Of a DNA stretch of 64,000 nt, positions 44,842 to 53,040 are shown in pieces. Within the stretch, counting starts at the first letter, position 1; each line of letters begins with the position of its first letter. Made by a program: the position numbers and the translations under genes. The notes beneath the pieces were generated by a model that was given only the letters and a program-made list of their open reading frames with translations, did no database searches and had not been told where the DNA came from. The stretch is from HyVt-477 sp965224605 (GTDB taxonomy: Bacteria > Pseudomonadota > Gammaproteobacteria > Thiotrichales > Thiotrichaceae): positions 124,001-188,000 of the forward strand of contig CBDCZP010000001.1 in assembly GCA_965224605.1 (NCBI GenBank). The letters are read 5' to 3'.

Positions 44842-45297
44842 ATGCTTAAAACAGAACGACATTCAAGTATTTACACACCAAGACCGCATTCTTTTGCAGA
44901 TCTGATGCAGATGTACGAAGCGAATTATATACGTCTTCGGTTGCTTTGTGGAAACATTCGTAGATTATCTAATGAAGTGATTTCAAATGTTCAAGGTGGA
45001 GTGCCAGTATCCCTGAAAACGGTTGAGCAGACACGTCACACCACCACGATTATGTTGACTTATATCTTTGCAGAAGAAGCTGAATCGATTCGGCGACCTG
45101 ATCTGTTGGTGCGTATTTATCACGATTCACGGCAGGCAGAAGTGCTAAGCCGTCGCTGTTCTATTAGTGGCAGCATCTTGCGCCCTTGGGAAGAAAATGT
45201 GGACAGTGTGCTGCTTTGTCGCTGGCGCTTAAATCGTTTTTTGTTTAAATGGGCGGGTTATATTCATCGTCAGGGGCATTCATTTAATACAGGGTAA
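44842..45297 (+). CDS. DUF1249 family protein (YqiB-like)
   Basis: A 151-residue soluble protein. It has the DUF1249 features: FADLMQMYEANYIRLRLL near the N-terminus, TTIMLTYIF in the middle, LLVRIYHDSRQAEVLS and a C-terminal NRFLFKWAGYIHRQGH segment. The function is unknown. Genes of this family commonly accompany nudF/cpdA/parE in enterics, but here it stands divergent from pgm, with rdgC downstream on the same strand. Confidence 0.8.
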   Translation: MLKTERHSSIYTPRPHSFADLMQMYEANYIRLRLLCGNIRRLSNEVISNVQGGVPVSLKTVEQTRHTTTIMLTYIFAEEAESIRRPDLLVRIYHDSRQAEVLSRRCSISGSILRPWEENVDSVLLCRWRLNRFLFKWAGYIHRQGHSFNTG

Positions 45298-45435
45298 ATG
45301 AATAAATAATAGCTAGAATTGACCCCAATTCTATTGAACTACTTTCTTCTTGAAGTGCTTTCTCATCTCATCCATAATCCACCCCCTTTTCGCCCTGTCC
45401 GTTACATTTTTAGTTTAAATTAGGTGTCTTCCATA

Positions 45436-46326
45436 ATGTGGTTTAAAAATCTATATTTTTTCAAATTCGATAGTGACTTCTCTTTATCTGCGGAAGAGTT
45501 ACACGATCAGCTTCTTCAGAAAGCCTTCAAACCTTGCTCTCCAACACAGCGAGAAAGTTTAGGCTGGGTCGCTCCCTTAGGGGACAGTGCGGAATCATTC
45601 ACGCATGCGAGTAATAATTTTATTTTACTGACATTAGCACGTCAGGAGCGACTATTACCTGCAACGGTTGTTAGAGAAGAACTGGTCATAAGAATGGCAG
45701 AAATAGAGTTAAAAGAAGATCGAAAGGTTCGTGGCAAGGAGAAAAAAGAGTTGCAGGAGGCGATTGAATTTGAGTTGCTACCACGTGCTTTTACCCGCAC
45801 ACAGAAAATGGATGCATGGATTGATCGAAAGGGTCAATGGCTCGTGGTCAACACATCATCAGCTAGTCGTGCGGAAGCATTGACGGATTTATTGCGTAAA
45901 ACTTTGGGTACTCTTCCCGTGTCACTTCCGGATACAGATACAACGCCTATGACAACGATGACAAAGTGGTTATCGGATGGTGTTTTACCTGCGAATTTTG
46001 AATTGGGTCAAGAATGTGAGCTGGTTAGCCAGCAAGATGATAAAAGCAAGGTGATTTTCAGGAGTCATGATTTAATGACTAATGAAGTTCAAAGCCATCT
46101 AACGGTCGGAAAATATGTATCCAAGCTTGCCATTCAGTGGGATGAAAAAATAAGTTTTGTGTTGAATGAAGACTTGCAGATAAAGAAATTAAAGTTTCTA
46201 GATGTCATGGAAGAGGCGATGCAGGAAAATGATCCACAGTCACATGAAGAGCGACTAGATATAGAGTTTGCATTAATGACGGGGGAGGTTTCAAACCTGT
46301 GGAGCCAGTTGTTAAAAGTGGTCTAA
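45436..46326 (+). CDS. rdgC: Recombination-associated protein RdgC
   Basis: A 296-residue DNA-binding protein that forms a ring dimer around DNA and restrains RecA. It begins MWFKNLYFFKF at ATG 45436; the GTG at 45424 gives only a short unlikely extension. The family motifs include FKPCSPTQRESLGWVAPLG, LLTLARQERLLPATVVREEL, GREKKELQEAIEFELLPRAF-type and SLPDTDTTP. The length matches E. coli (303). It converges on the small HvfA-like gene across a bidirectional terminator. Confidence 0.96.
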   Translation: MWFKNLYFFKFDSDFSLSAEELHDQLLQKAFKPCSPTQRESLGWVAPLGDSAESFTHASNNFILLTLARQERLLPATVVREELVIRMAEIELKEDRKVRGKEKKELQEAIEFELLPRAFTRTQKMDAWIDRKGQWLVVNTSSASRAEALTDLLRKTLGTLPVSLPDTDTTPMTTMTKWLSDGVLPANFELGQECELVSQQDDKSKVIFRSHDLMTNEVQSHLTVGKYVSKLAIQWDEKISFVLNEDLQIKKLKFLDVMEEAMQENDPQSHEERLDIEFALMTGEVSNLWSQLLKVV

Positions 46327-46347
46327 GGTCAATGTAGGTCTTTAATG

Positions 46348-46383
46348 TTAACCCCCGACTCACTGTTGCGAGCCGGAGGTTAA
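46348..46383. terminator. Bidirectional terminator between rdgC and the HvfA-like gene
   Basis: TTAACCCCCGACTC and GAGCCGGAGGTTAA match at 12 of 14 positions, with an 8-base loop; the hairpin is located between two convergent genes. Confidence 0.55.
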
Positions 46384-46487
46384 TCAAGTATCAGGAAACC
46401 TATCCGAAATAGGAACAGTTCGAGAAATAGTTTCCTAGTTAGAGTTTAAAGCTAAGTTTTCTTTTTACTCTATCCGGCATGAACAGG

Positions 46488-46754
46488 TTATGAACCGCCA
46501 CATTTACCTTCACCACACTTACCTTCTTTCTTGCCTTTCTTTCCGCCGCATTTGCCTTCGCCACACTTACCTTCTTTCTTAGCTTTATCACCACCGCATT
46601 TGCCTTCGCCACACTTGCCTTCTTTAGCTTTTGTAGCTGAACTAGCTTTTGTATCAGAATGTCCTGCGTCTGTGTTATAACCACTACAACCCACCATGCC
46701 TGCTGCTAATGAGGTAGTTACTGCTAATGCCAAAAGATTTTTACGTGAAATCAT
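46488..46754 (-). CDS. HvfA-like Cys-rich lipoprotein with six EGKCG motifs (putative RiPP metallophore precursor)
   Basis: The start is at 46754 (AAGGA upstream); the longer frame to 46814 is not supported. The 88-residue product has a signal ending in MVGC (lipobox-like, Cys23), a short Ser/Thr/Asp linker, then three perfect 16-residue repeats (residues 45-88), each with EGKCGEGKCGG plus a Lys-rich spacer, giving six EGKCG motifs. Such motifs define HvfA-type precursors, in which an MNIO (DUF692) enzyme and its partner convert Cys into oxazolone-thioamide groups that bind copper. Here no MNIO or partner gene is adjacent (neighbours are rdgC and ilvD), so modification would have to occur in trans. 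The lipidated N-terminus is unusual for the family. Alternatively it is a non-modified metal-binding lipoprotein. Confidence 0.75.
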   Translation of the reverse strand: MISRKNLLALAVTTSLAAGMVGCSGYNTDAGHSDTKASSATKAKEGKCGEGKCGGDKAKKEGKCGEGKCGGKKGKKEGKCGEGKCGGS

Positions 46755-46934
46755 TGTTATATCCTTAAGTTTTATAATAAAAAATAAATGCTTAACATTT
46801 ATACACGCAACCACGTGTAACTATGAGTATACGCAATGTTGAAGTATGTAGATGCATTTTTTTGGGTGTTTCTTGATCAATATACGAAGTATGTCGAAGG
46901 TTTGTGAGTCTCTCACAATAATCCTTCTAAAACC

Positions 46935-48788
46935 CTATTTCTCAATCTGGCTAACATCTCTAATAGCACCACGAGATGCTGAAGTAGACATAGCGGCATA
47001 AGCTCTGAGTGCGGGGGTAATATTTCGCACACGTTGCTCAACAGGTTTCCATCCTGTATCACCTTTGGCATTCATGGCGTCACGTCGATTATCCATTTCC
47101 TCGTTTGTAATTCGCACGTTAATAGTACGCTTCGGAATATCAATATCAATCATGTCGTCTGCTTCTATCAGGGCGATATTGCCGCCTTCAGCAGCTTCGG
47201 GCGAGGCATGACCAATTGAAAGACCAGAAGTACCACCAGAGAATCTACCATCAGTAATCAATGCACAGACTTTGCCAAGCCCCTTTGATTTAAGATAACT
47301 GGTGGGGTAGAGCATCTCTTGCATGCCAGGGCCACCACGAGGGCCTTCGTAACGAATGATAATCACATCACCTGCTTTAACTTCGTCAGCTAAAATAGCT
47401 GCTACTGCGCTATCTTGAGATTCGAATATGCGTGCAACTCCACTAAAAACGAGGATGCTCTCATCAACGCCGGCAGTTTTTACAATGCAGCCATCTTCCG
47501 CAATATTTCCGTACAGCACAGCCAGTCCACCATCCTTGGAATAGGCATGTTCTAAATCACGAATACATCCATTTTTACGATCCAGATCGAGGCTTGGCCA
47601 GCGTTTGTCCTGACTAAAAGCTTCTACTGTACGGACATTTCCTGGGGCTGCTGAATAGAAAGTTTTTACCGCTTCCGATGGATTCCGATTGATATCCCAT
47701 TGATCTAAAGCTTCACCTATTGTCTTGGTGTGCACAGTATAGCAATCACGATTGATCAACTCGGCTTTATCAAGCTCACCTAGTAGAGCCATTACGCCAC
47801 CTGCTCTATGTACATCTTCCATGTGAAAGAGCTGAGTCGCGGGCGCCACCTTACTTAGATTAGGGGTAATGCGTGATAGCTCATTTATGTGATCCAAATT
47901 GAAACCCACCTTACCTTCTTCAGCGGCTGCCAGCAGATGCAAGACGGTATTGGTTGAACCACCCATGCAAATATCCAGTGTCATGGCATTTTGAAAAGCT
48001 TTAAAGTTTGCTATTGAACGGGGCAGGGCTGTTTCATCATCTTGTTCGTAATAGCGTTTTGTTAAAGCGACAATATGTCGAGCCGCTTCAAGGAATAGCT
48101 CTTTACGGTCGGCATGGGTGGCTAATAACGAACCATTGCCGGGCAGTGCAAGCCCTAGTGCTTCTGTTAAGCAGTTCATTGAGTTGGCAGTAAACATGCC
48201 AGAACAAGACCCACAAGTTGGACACGCAGAGCGTTCCATTTCCAGGACATCTTCATCGGTTTCATTGGGATCAGCGGCAGATACCATGGCATCGACTAAA
48301 TCCAGTTTTACAACTTTTCCCTGAATGACACTTTTTCCTGATTCCATCGGGCCACCGGAAATAAAGATAGTGGGGATATTTAAGCGCATTGCAGCACTTA
48401 GCATGCCGGGGGTGATCTTATCGCAGTTTGAGATGCAGATAAGGGCATCCGCACAGTGTGCATTAACCATGTATTCAACTGAATCAGAAATGATTTCACG
48501 CGAAGGTAAGCTGTACAACATACCGTCATGACCCATGGCTATTCCGTCATCAACAGCGATGGTATTGAATTCTTTGGCGACAGCACCCGCTTTTTCAATC
48601 TCACGGGCGACCATTTGACCTAGGTCTTTAAGGTGTACATGTCCTGGTACAAACTGGGTAAATGAATTGGCAATGGCTATTATGGGTTTATCAAAATCAC
48701 CATCTTGCATACCAGTGGCACGCCAAAGTGCACGTGCTCCGGCCATATTGCGACCATGGGTTGTTGTTCTTGAGCGATATTCAGGCAT
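46935..48788 (-). CDS. ilvD: Dihydroxy-acid dehydratase
   Basis: A 617-residue iron-sulfur enzyme of valine, leucine and isoleucine synthesis that dehydrates 2,3-dihydroxy acids. Features are the N-terminus ARALWRATGMQDGDFDKPII, cluster-ligand regions CDKITPGM and CPTCGSCSGMFTANSMNCLTE, DICMGGSTNTVLHL, and the C-terminal SDGRFSGGTSG-type motif (ITDGRFSGGTSGLSIGH). The length equals the E. coli type (616). A single gene with no other ilv genes nearby. Confidence 0.97.
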   Translation of the reverse strand: MPEYRSRTTTHGRNMAGARALWRATGMQDGDFDKPIIAIANSFTQFVPGHVHLKDLGQMVAREIEKAGAVAKEFNTIAVDDGIAMGHDGMLYSLPSREIISDSVEYMVNAHCADALICISNCDKITPGMLSAAMRLNIPTIFISGGPMESGKSVIQGKVVKLDLVDAMVSAADPNETDEDVLEMERSACPTCGSCSGMFTANSMNCLTEALGLALPGNGSLLATHADRKELFLEAARHIVALTKRYYEQDDETALPRSIANFKAFQNAMTLDICMGGSTNTVLHLLAAAEEGKVGFNLDHINELSRITPNLSKVAPATQLFHMEDVHRAGGVMALLGELDKAELINRDCYTVHTKTIGEALDQWDINRNPSEAVKTFYSAAPGNVRTVEAFSQDKRWPSLDLDRKNGCIRDLEHAYSKDGGLAVLYGNIAEDGCIVKTAGVDESILVFSGVARIFESQDSAVAAILADEVKAGDVIIIRYEGPRGGPGMQEMLYPTSYLKSKGLGKVCALITDGRFSGGTSGLSIGHASPEAAEGGNIALIEADDMIDIDIPKRTINVRITNEEMDNRRDAMNAKGDTGWKPVEQRVRNITPALRAYAAMSTSASRGAIRDVSQIEK

Positions 48789-48940
48789 GTTTGTTCTCGT
48801 GATGAAAGTGAATAATGCTCGTTATTGTAGCGCGCTTTGCTTTCCATGTAATGAGTTACCTTTTCTTTGTAAGGAAACTCCGATTAAGCCGAGTCAGATT
48901 AGGCAGATTCTTTTTTGATATGAGGGAATAAATGGATATA

Positions 48941-49831
48941 TCAGCGCTGTAACATCGCAACAATACTTTGATGATTGGATTGTCTGGCAAGTTGCATAGG
49001 CGTTTTTCCGTCAATATTCTGGATGTTACGCTGCGCACCTCTATTCAACAGCATGGCAACGAAATGCCCTCTACCAAAACGTGCTGCTGTATGTAGTGGA
49101 GTCCAACCACGTACAGTTCGGGCATTTACATTAGCACCGCGTTGCAATAAAGCTTGAGCAGCGCCAGTATTGCCAGTGGAAGCAGCAGAATGCAAGGCTG
49201 TTTCACCACTGCTATTGGCTGCATTCACATTGGCGCCCTGATTTAATAGATTGTTAATTTGTCCAGCATTAGCCTGTTTAGCAAGATTAAATAATTGCTG
49301 ATTGGCTTGTTGTGGATTGATTTGTGGGCGCTGTGCGGGTTGAGGGCGTGTCGTTTGTCTACGTGCTGTTGTTGGAGCAGTGTAGCTAACTGGAACAATC
49401 CGTGGTACAGGATTACGTCGTGGTGTGGTAAATTTTCGCGCATTACCTCGTGCCAATGCAACACGAGTATTGGGAGTAGGACAAACGCGTGGATTACTAG
49501 TTTTTCTAAGCGGTAAAGCAGCAGGATAGCGTGTTTTTCTCTTGGTGCTAGTTCGGGTAATTTTTCGTGCGGGTTTTTTTGTAGGGTAGCCTCTTAATGG
49601 CAAGGCCGCTGGATAACGCGGTTTGTTTAGTTTAAAAACCCGTGGAGTAGCACGGACAACGCTGTTTTTCATGCTGATCAGATTTGTTTTGATTCCTTTA
49701 AAGGACACCTGTTTGTTGACAAGGGGCGTACGACTACAGGATGAAACCAGTAGCGTAATAAGTAAAAGAGCTGTGGCTTTATAGAGGCGTGTCTTTTTAT
49801 GAGCTGAGCGTGTGTTTGAGTATGTGTACAT
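48941..49831 (-). CDS. Ankyrin-repeat lipoprotein with basic repetitive linker
   Basis: A 296-residue protein with a lipoprotein-type signal (LLITLLVSSCSRT, Cys ~32). Residues ~60-175 are a strongly basic, Pro/Arg/Thr-rich stretch containing the segment RYPAALPLR twice and many RRNPVPR/ARRQTTRPQ-type runs. From residue ~178 to the end there are three to four ankyrin repeats (GETALHSAASTGN, GWTPLHTAARFGR, GKTPMQLARQSNH). Ankyrin repeats mediate protein-protein binding. The positive linker suggests contact with anionic envelope components (peptidoglycan or LPS), which is inference. It is a single gene with no functional partner nearby. Confidence 0.75.
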   Translation of the reverse strand: MYTYSNTRSAHKKTRLYKATALLLITLLVSSCSRTPLVNKQVSFKGIKTNLISMKNSVVRATPRVFKLNKPRYPAALPLRGYPTKKPARKITRTSTKRKTRYPAALPLRKTSNPRVCPTPNTRVALARGNARKFTTPRRNPVPRIVPVSYTAPTTARRQTTRPQPAQRPQINPQQANQQLFNLAKQANAGQINNLLNQGANVNAANSSGETALHSAASTGNTGAAQALLQRGANVNARTVRGWTPLHTAARFGRGHFVAMLLNRGAQRNIQNIDGKTPMQLARQSNHQSIVAMLQR

Positions 49832-49907
49832 AGTAATTCCTTTACTTTATTTTACTTGTTCACAGCTTACAGCTTAAGTTGTGACACCTTTTCGGGAAGT
49901 TGTTAGA

Positions 49908-50285
49908 TCAACATGAATCATCGGTAGTCTCATTCTGGTTTGTATCCAAGTTTGTGTCCAAGTTTGTGTCAAGATATTGTAACTTATCAGCCACCCCATC
50001 CCATTCATCAGCGTCTTCAGGCGCTGCTTTCATGACTGAAATCACTGGCCACTTTGGTGCAAGGTCGGCATTAATTTTAGTAAATTGAAGTTGCTCTTCA
50101 GGCAGATCATCTTCGTCAAAAATAGCTTCAATAGGGCACTCAGGGACACAAACAGCGCAATCAATACACTCATCAGGGTCTATCACAAGAAAATTAGGTC
50201 CTTCATGAAAGCAATCAACAGGACAGACTTCTACACAATCTGTGTATTTACATTTAATACAATTTTCAGTAACGACAAAGGTCAT
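49908..50285 (-). CDS. fdxA: 7Fe-type ferredoxin FdxA
   Basis: A 125-residue electron carrier. The start is placed at Met 50285 (MTFVVTENCIKCKYTDC); a longer frame to 50384 has no merit. The first cluster ligands are CIKCKYTDCVEVCP, the second CIDCAVCVPECP, the arrangement of 3Fe-4S/4Fe-4S ferredoxins. The family C-terminus ends near residue 107. Here an extra acidic tail with a DTNLDTNLDTN tandem repeat (12-bp DNA unit) extends it to 125. The gene starts 16 bp after the preceding GST-like gene and is likely cotranscribed. Confidence 0.93.
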   Translation of the reverse strand: MTFVVTENCIKCKYTDCVEVCPVDCFHEGPNFLVIDPDECIDCAVCVPECPIEAIFDEDDLPEEQLQFTKINADLAPKWPVISVMKAAPEDADEWDGVADKLQYLDTNLDTNLDTNQNETTDDSC

Positions 50286-50301
50286 TAGATAACTTTGAGT
50301 A

Positions 50302-50976
50302 CTAGGGCTTAGATGACATAAGAGGCACACATGCATTATACCAGGAAGTAAAAGCCTCGTTATGCTCTGTCGCCAATGCGACAACTCCTAAGTCATGGCT
50401 AGAATGTAGTACACCGAAAAGGCTACAGTCTATGAAATCAGGCTGTTCACCGCCAAAAAAGGGATTACCGTTAAGACCATTATCGACCCACTTATCAATA
50501 GCGGCAAGAAATTCGCTATCAGCATCTTCAATGCCATATTTAGCTTTCATTTTTCTTGCGACTTTAGGCATGACAATAGCGCCTGCAAATTTGATCAGCA
50601 AACGTTTGATAGACCCCATCTGGGTACTAGCCATAATCGTCTGGAAATTCTTTAATGAGGTGCTAAAATTTGGATGAACAATAGGTGGCAAATAATGTAC
50701 CAGTACATCGTCAATCCATTGCGTCCATTTGCCGGCATCATCTCTCACAGGTAAATGGCTGTAATGAGTATTAACGTGTTCCACTATCTTTGCTGATTCA
50801 GTAATAACTTTGTCACCGTCTTTAAGGACAGGCACTTTTTTATGATCAGTAAAATCCAGTTCTTTCATGCCAAAAGGGGAAACCTCCACAGTTTCATAAG
50901 GTTGTTTAGCGTAGTTGAGTAGGGCTTTTACTTTCCAGCAAAATGGGCAGGAACTGAATTGATATAGGGTAATCAT
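50302..50976 (-). CDS. Glutaredoxin/GST-domain protein (prostaglandin-E-synthase-2-like)
   Basis: The start is Met 50976 (MITLYQFSSCPFCWKVKALL); the longer frame adds 23 unlikely residues. The 224-residue product has an N-terminal thioredoxin fold with CPFC, the thiol-stabilising VPVLKDGDKVITESAKI and a C-terminal GST-type helical domain (WIDDVLVHYLPPIVHPN, PFFGGEQPDFIDCSLFGVLH). The CPFC-x-VP-x-ESxxI pattern resembles membrane-associated PGES-2-like GSTs. It may reduce thiols or bind haem/glutathione, but the substrate is unknown. It precedes fdxA with a 16-bp gap. Confidence 0.8.
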   Translation of the reverse strand: MITLYQFSSCPFCWKVKALLNYAKQPYETVEVSPFGMKELDFTDHKKVPVLKDGDKVITESAKIVEHVNTHYSHLPVRDDAGKWTQWIDDVLVHYLPPIVHPNFSTSLKNFQTIMASTQMGSIKRLLIKFAGAIVMPKVARKMKAKYGIEDADSEFLAAIDKWVDNGLNGNPFFGGEQPDFIDCSLFGVLHSSHDLGVVALATEHNEAFTSWYNACVPLMSSKP

Positions 50977-51175
50977 GGAAAACACATTTCCTTGTGGTGT
51001 TGGATAAGTCAGATTGATTGTAGTCGCAGAGTTTCTATAAGACAAATAGAATTAAAAGAATGTCTGCGCTGGTACGCATGACTTATATCTACCAATAGCT
51101 GTTCATGAATCATTCAATGAAGTTTAGACAGACTATATTAGCAGTATGTATTTATGATAAGTGTTTCTGGACGGT

Positions 51176-51215
51176 AACTAGTACTCCATCAAAGCTAAGT
51201 GTTGGAGTACTAGTT
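51176..51215. terminator. Hairpin downstream of dsrE2
   Basis: AACTAGTACTCCA and TGGAGTACTAGTT form a perfect 13-bp stem with a 14-base loop, 19 bp beyond the dsrE2 stop. No T run follows on the minus strand, so it is a possible terminator or mRNA-end structure. It falls in the 190-bp gap before the GST gene. Confidence 0.5.
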
Positions 51216-51233
51216 GGCTATATTACACTCACA

Positions 51234-51872
51234 TTAAACGAACAAACTGACATCCGCTTGTTGAGCTTTAGGCAAGAAGCTGGCAGCTCCGATCCAGTCA
51301 GTTATATCGGGAATGAAGTCATCCTTTTCCATTTCAAACAAATCAACTGTCATCTGGCAAGCAACTAGTTTTACTTCAGCTTCGAGACAGAGTTCACGTA
51401 GTTCGTCAATGGTAGCAATCCCTTTGTTAGCCATGGTTTTTTTCATAAGTGCCGTGGCGACATTTTCAAATCCTGGAACACCCGCCATAACGAGATTCGG
51501 AATTTTTATGTTAGTTTTTCTTAGCCATTCTGGCCCCATGGGCATTTTCATAGGCATTGCAGGGTTCCCTAATGGGCTGATGGCAAGATCAAGGTCTTTT
51601 TTCAGCAGACTCAAGCCGTAAAAGGTGAAGAATATTTCCACATCCCAGCCCAGAGCTGCGGCGGTTGAGGCCAGAATAAAGGGTGGATATGCCATATCCA
51701 GCGTGCCCTTTGTTGAGATGATTGTCATTGAAGGGGTATGATTTTCTTCACGTTCTTTCATCTTATGTTCAAAGCGCTTGTCAAAATGCTCATTAAAGTG
51801 TTGATCAATAAGCGATAGATCGCTATTGCTTGCTTCTGGTAAATCAGAGAGATGTTCTGCTGTTGCGTTCAT
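51234..51872 (-). CDS. DsrE/DsrF-like sulfur-carrier protein (DsrE2 type)
   Basis: The start is Met 51872, with GGAG 8 bp upstream. The 212-residue product has an acidic/His-rich ~50-residue leader, then the DsrE-like fold: MTIISTKGTLDMAYPPFILASTAA, LGWDVEIFFTFYGLSLL, a Met-rich loop PAMPMKMPMGPEW, and LVACQMTVDLF with the presumed persulfide Cys near residue 175. This is the DsrE2 pattern found beside tusA and rhodanese in sulfur oxidisers, where the proteins pass sulfane sulfur along a relay. Here tusA lies 40 bp upstream on the same strand; rhodanese is not adjacent. Some DsrE2 proteins have membrane segments and this one does not clearly show one. TetR operators precede the pair. Confidence 0.85.
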   Translation of the reverse strand: MNATAEHLSDLPEASNSDLSLIDQHFNEHFDKRFEHKMKEREENHTPSMTIISTKGTLDMAYPPFILASTAAALGWDVEIFFTFYGLSLLKKDLDLAISPLGNPAMPMKMPMGPEWLRKTNIKIPNLVMAGVPGFENVATALMKKTMANKGIATIDELRELCLEAEVKLVACQMTVDLFEMEKDDFIPDITDWIGAASFLPKAQQADVSLFV

Positions 51873-51912
51873 GGTTAGCTCCTTTATTTGTTTATATAAG
51901 CAAGATTGTGAA

Positions 51913-52149
51913 TCACGTTTTTTTGATAACAAATGAAAATTCATCACCCGTGGTCTCGGATGAAATCAGGACGTTTCCAGTTTGTTGGCAGAATGATTCA
52001 AAATCTTTAACTGCTCCAGGGTCAGTAGCCTGAATATTCAATAAATCACCTTGTTGTAGCGTATTAAGTGCTTTCTTGGTTCTTAAAATAGGTAGAGGGC
52101 AATTCAAATTGCGGGCATCTACGGTATGGGTTGTATCAGTACTCATCAT
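51913..52149 (-). CDS. tusA: TusA-family sulfurtransferase
   Basis: A 78-residue protein with the family core DARNLNCPLPILRTKKALNT; the Cys in CPLP carries the persulfide. The remaining LQQGDLLNIQATDPGAVKDFESF matches the family fold, and the length is ordinary. It heads a two-gene unit with dsrE2. GGAG just upstream sets the start at one of two adjacent ATGs (52149 or 52146). The leader contains a TGACCG-N2-CGGTCA operator, and the promoter region holds a second one. Confidence 0.92.
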   Translation of the reverse strand: MMSTDTTHTVDARNLNCPLPILRTKKALNTLQQGDLLNIQATDPGAVKDFESFCQQTGNVLISSETTGDEFSFVIKKT

Positions 52150-52165
52150 GTTTCTCCTGTTTAGC

Positions 52166-52179
52166 TGACCGTCCGGTCA
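52166..52179. promoter_or_regulatory. TetR operator, site 1 (tusA leader)
   Basis: TGACCGTCCGGTCA: perfect 6-bp arms TGACCG/CGGTCA with 2-bp spacer, 17 bp upstream of the tusA start. Same arms as sites 2 and 3. Confidence 0.8.
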
Positions 52180-52219
52180 AGTAATTGTTTATAATTTCAC
52201 AGTCATTTGCGGCTTATCC

Positions 52220-52247
52220 TTTATAACTTGATTGACTGTACGGTCAA
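52220..52247 (-). promoter_or_regulatory. tusA-dsrE2 promoter overlapping TetR operator site 2
   Basis: On the minus strand, TTGACC (52247-52242), 16 bp, TATAAA (52225-52220). The -35 hexamer lies inside the palindrome TTGACTGTACGGTCAA (52232-52247), whose outer flanks also match (ATAACTTGA..TCAAGTTAT). A bound repressor would block RNA polymerase. Confidence 0.78.
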
Positions 52248-52304
52248 GTTATAAAGTAAAAAGTAAAAAGTAGAACTTAGAATACAGATTTGTGTTTATT
52301 CTGC

Positions 52305-52898
52305 TTACTCAATACGAATCTGAGCAAGAGCTGGACCCAATTTATAAATAACTTCTGGATCATTTTGTGCTTTGGCAAATAAAATCATACCTTCCAAATA
52401 AGCTAACATGGCTTCTGAAGTAAGGCCGGTATTCAATGGTTCAATATCTTTGCGTTCAATAGCCTCATCTAACGCTTCTTTAAAACGCGCTTTAGAATTG
52501 TCTAAAACAGCATTTAAACGAGCTCTTAATATATCGTCTTTGGTACTGATTTCGAGTATCAGATTACCAAATAGACAACCAGGCATCTTTCCATGTTTTT
52601 CTTTAACAGATTTTTGCCAGTAATAGGTGGCATCAATCATGTAATCAATGCGCTCCATAGGAGGTAGGGCTGGATCGAAGGATTCTGCTACAAACCCATC
52701 AGCCCATTCAGAGGAGAACTCATCAATGACGGCCAGTGCAAGATCGCGTTTGGAAGGAAAGAAGTGGTAAAAACTGCCTTTTTGGATAAGGGCGGTATCA
52801 CAAATTTCTTTAATTCCTACATCCGCATAGCTGCGCGAATGAAAGCGGGATTTTGCCGCATCAAGAATTCGGTCTCTGGTATTCATGGCTACTGTCAT
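52305..52898 (-). CDS. TetR-family repressor of tusA-dsrE2 (self-regulated)
   Basis: A ~197-residue repressor. The helix-turn-helix is at residues ~25-50 (VGIKEICDTALIQKGSFYHFFPSKRDL), preceded by TRDRILDAAKSRF. The C-terminal ligand domain has two Cys-free long helices and MPGCLFGNLILEIST, a motif seen in the AcuR/NemR-like branch. The start may be the ATG at 52898 or at 52886. The predicted promoter places transcription start almost at 52898, so leaderless translation or the second ATG must be considered. The three TGACCG-N2-CGGTCA operators, before this gene and before tusA, indicate it controls both. The effector could be a reactive sulfur or electrophile species but this is inference. 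Confidence 0.88.
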   Translation of the reverse strand: MTVAMNTRDRILDAAKSRFHSRSYADVGIKEICDTALIQKGSFYHFFPSKRDLALAVIDEFSSEWADGFVAESFDPALPPMERIDYMIDATYYWQKSVKEKHGKMPGCLFGNLILEISTKDDILRARLNAVLDNSKARFKEALDEAIERKDIEPLNTGLTSEAMLAYLEGMILFAKAQNDPEVIYKLGPALAQIRIE

Positions 52899-52904
52899 GC
52901 TGAT

Positions 52905-52934
52905 AGCATAGTTGACCGAACGGTCAAATGTCAA
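52905..52934 (-). promoter_or_regulatory. tetR promoter with TetR operator site 3 in the spacer
   Basis: On the minus strand TTGACA (52934-52929), 18 bp, TATGCT (52910-52905). The palindrome TTGACCGAACGGTCAA (52912-52927, 7-bp arms) fills the spacer, the classic position for autorepression. Confidence 0.78.
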
Positions 52935-53040
52935 GTGCGCCGTGTCATTCGCTTAGATGAATTTCTGCACAAAAGCATAATCTTTCATATACTTTCAACT
53001 ATCTAGCGAGGTTCAATAAAATTTGTTCGTAGGGAGTAAT

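Noticed and set aside
46439..46684. Repetitive Lys/Val/Ala frame (KVSVAKANA repeats) overlapping the HvfA-like gene
   Set aside because: It is the shadow of the 48-bp DNA repeat in another frame; the EGKCG frame has a signal peptide and a ribosome site.
53023..53040. TTG start of the lipoprotein hydrolase
   Set aside because: AGGGAG lies inside the proposed extension, just before ATG 53041, and the signal peptide begins there.
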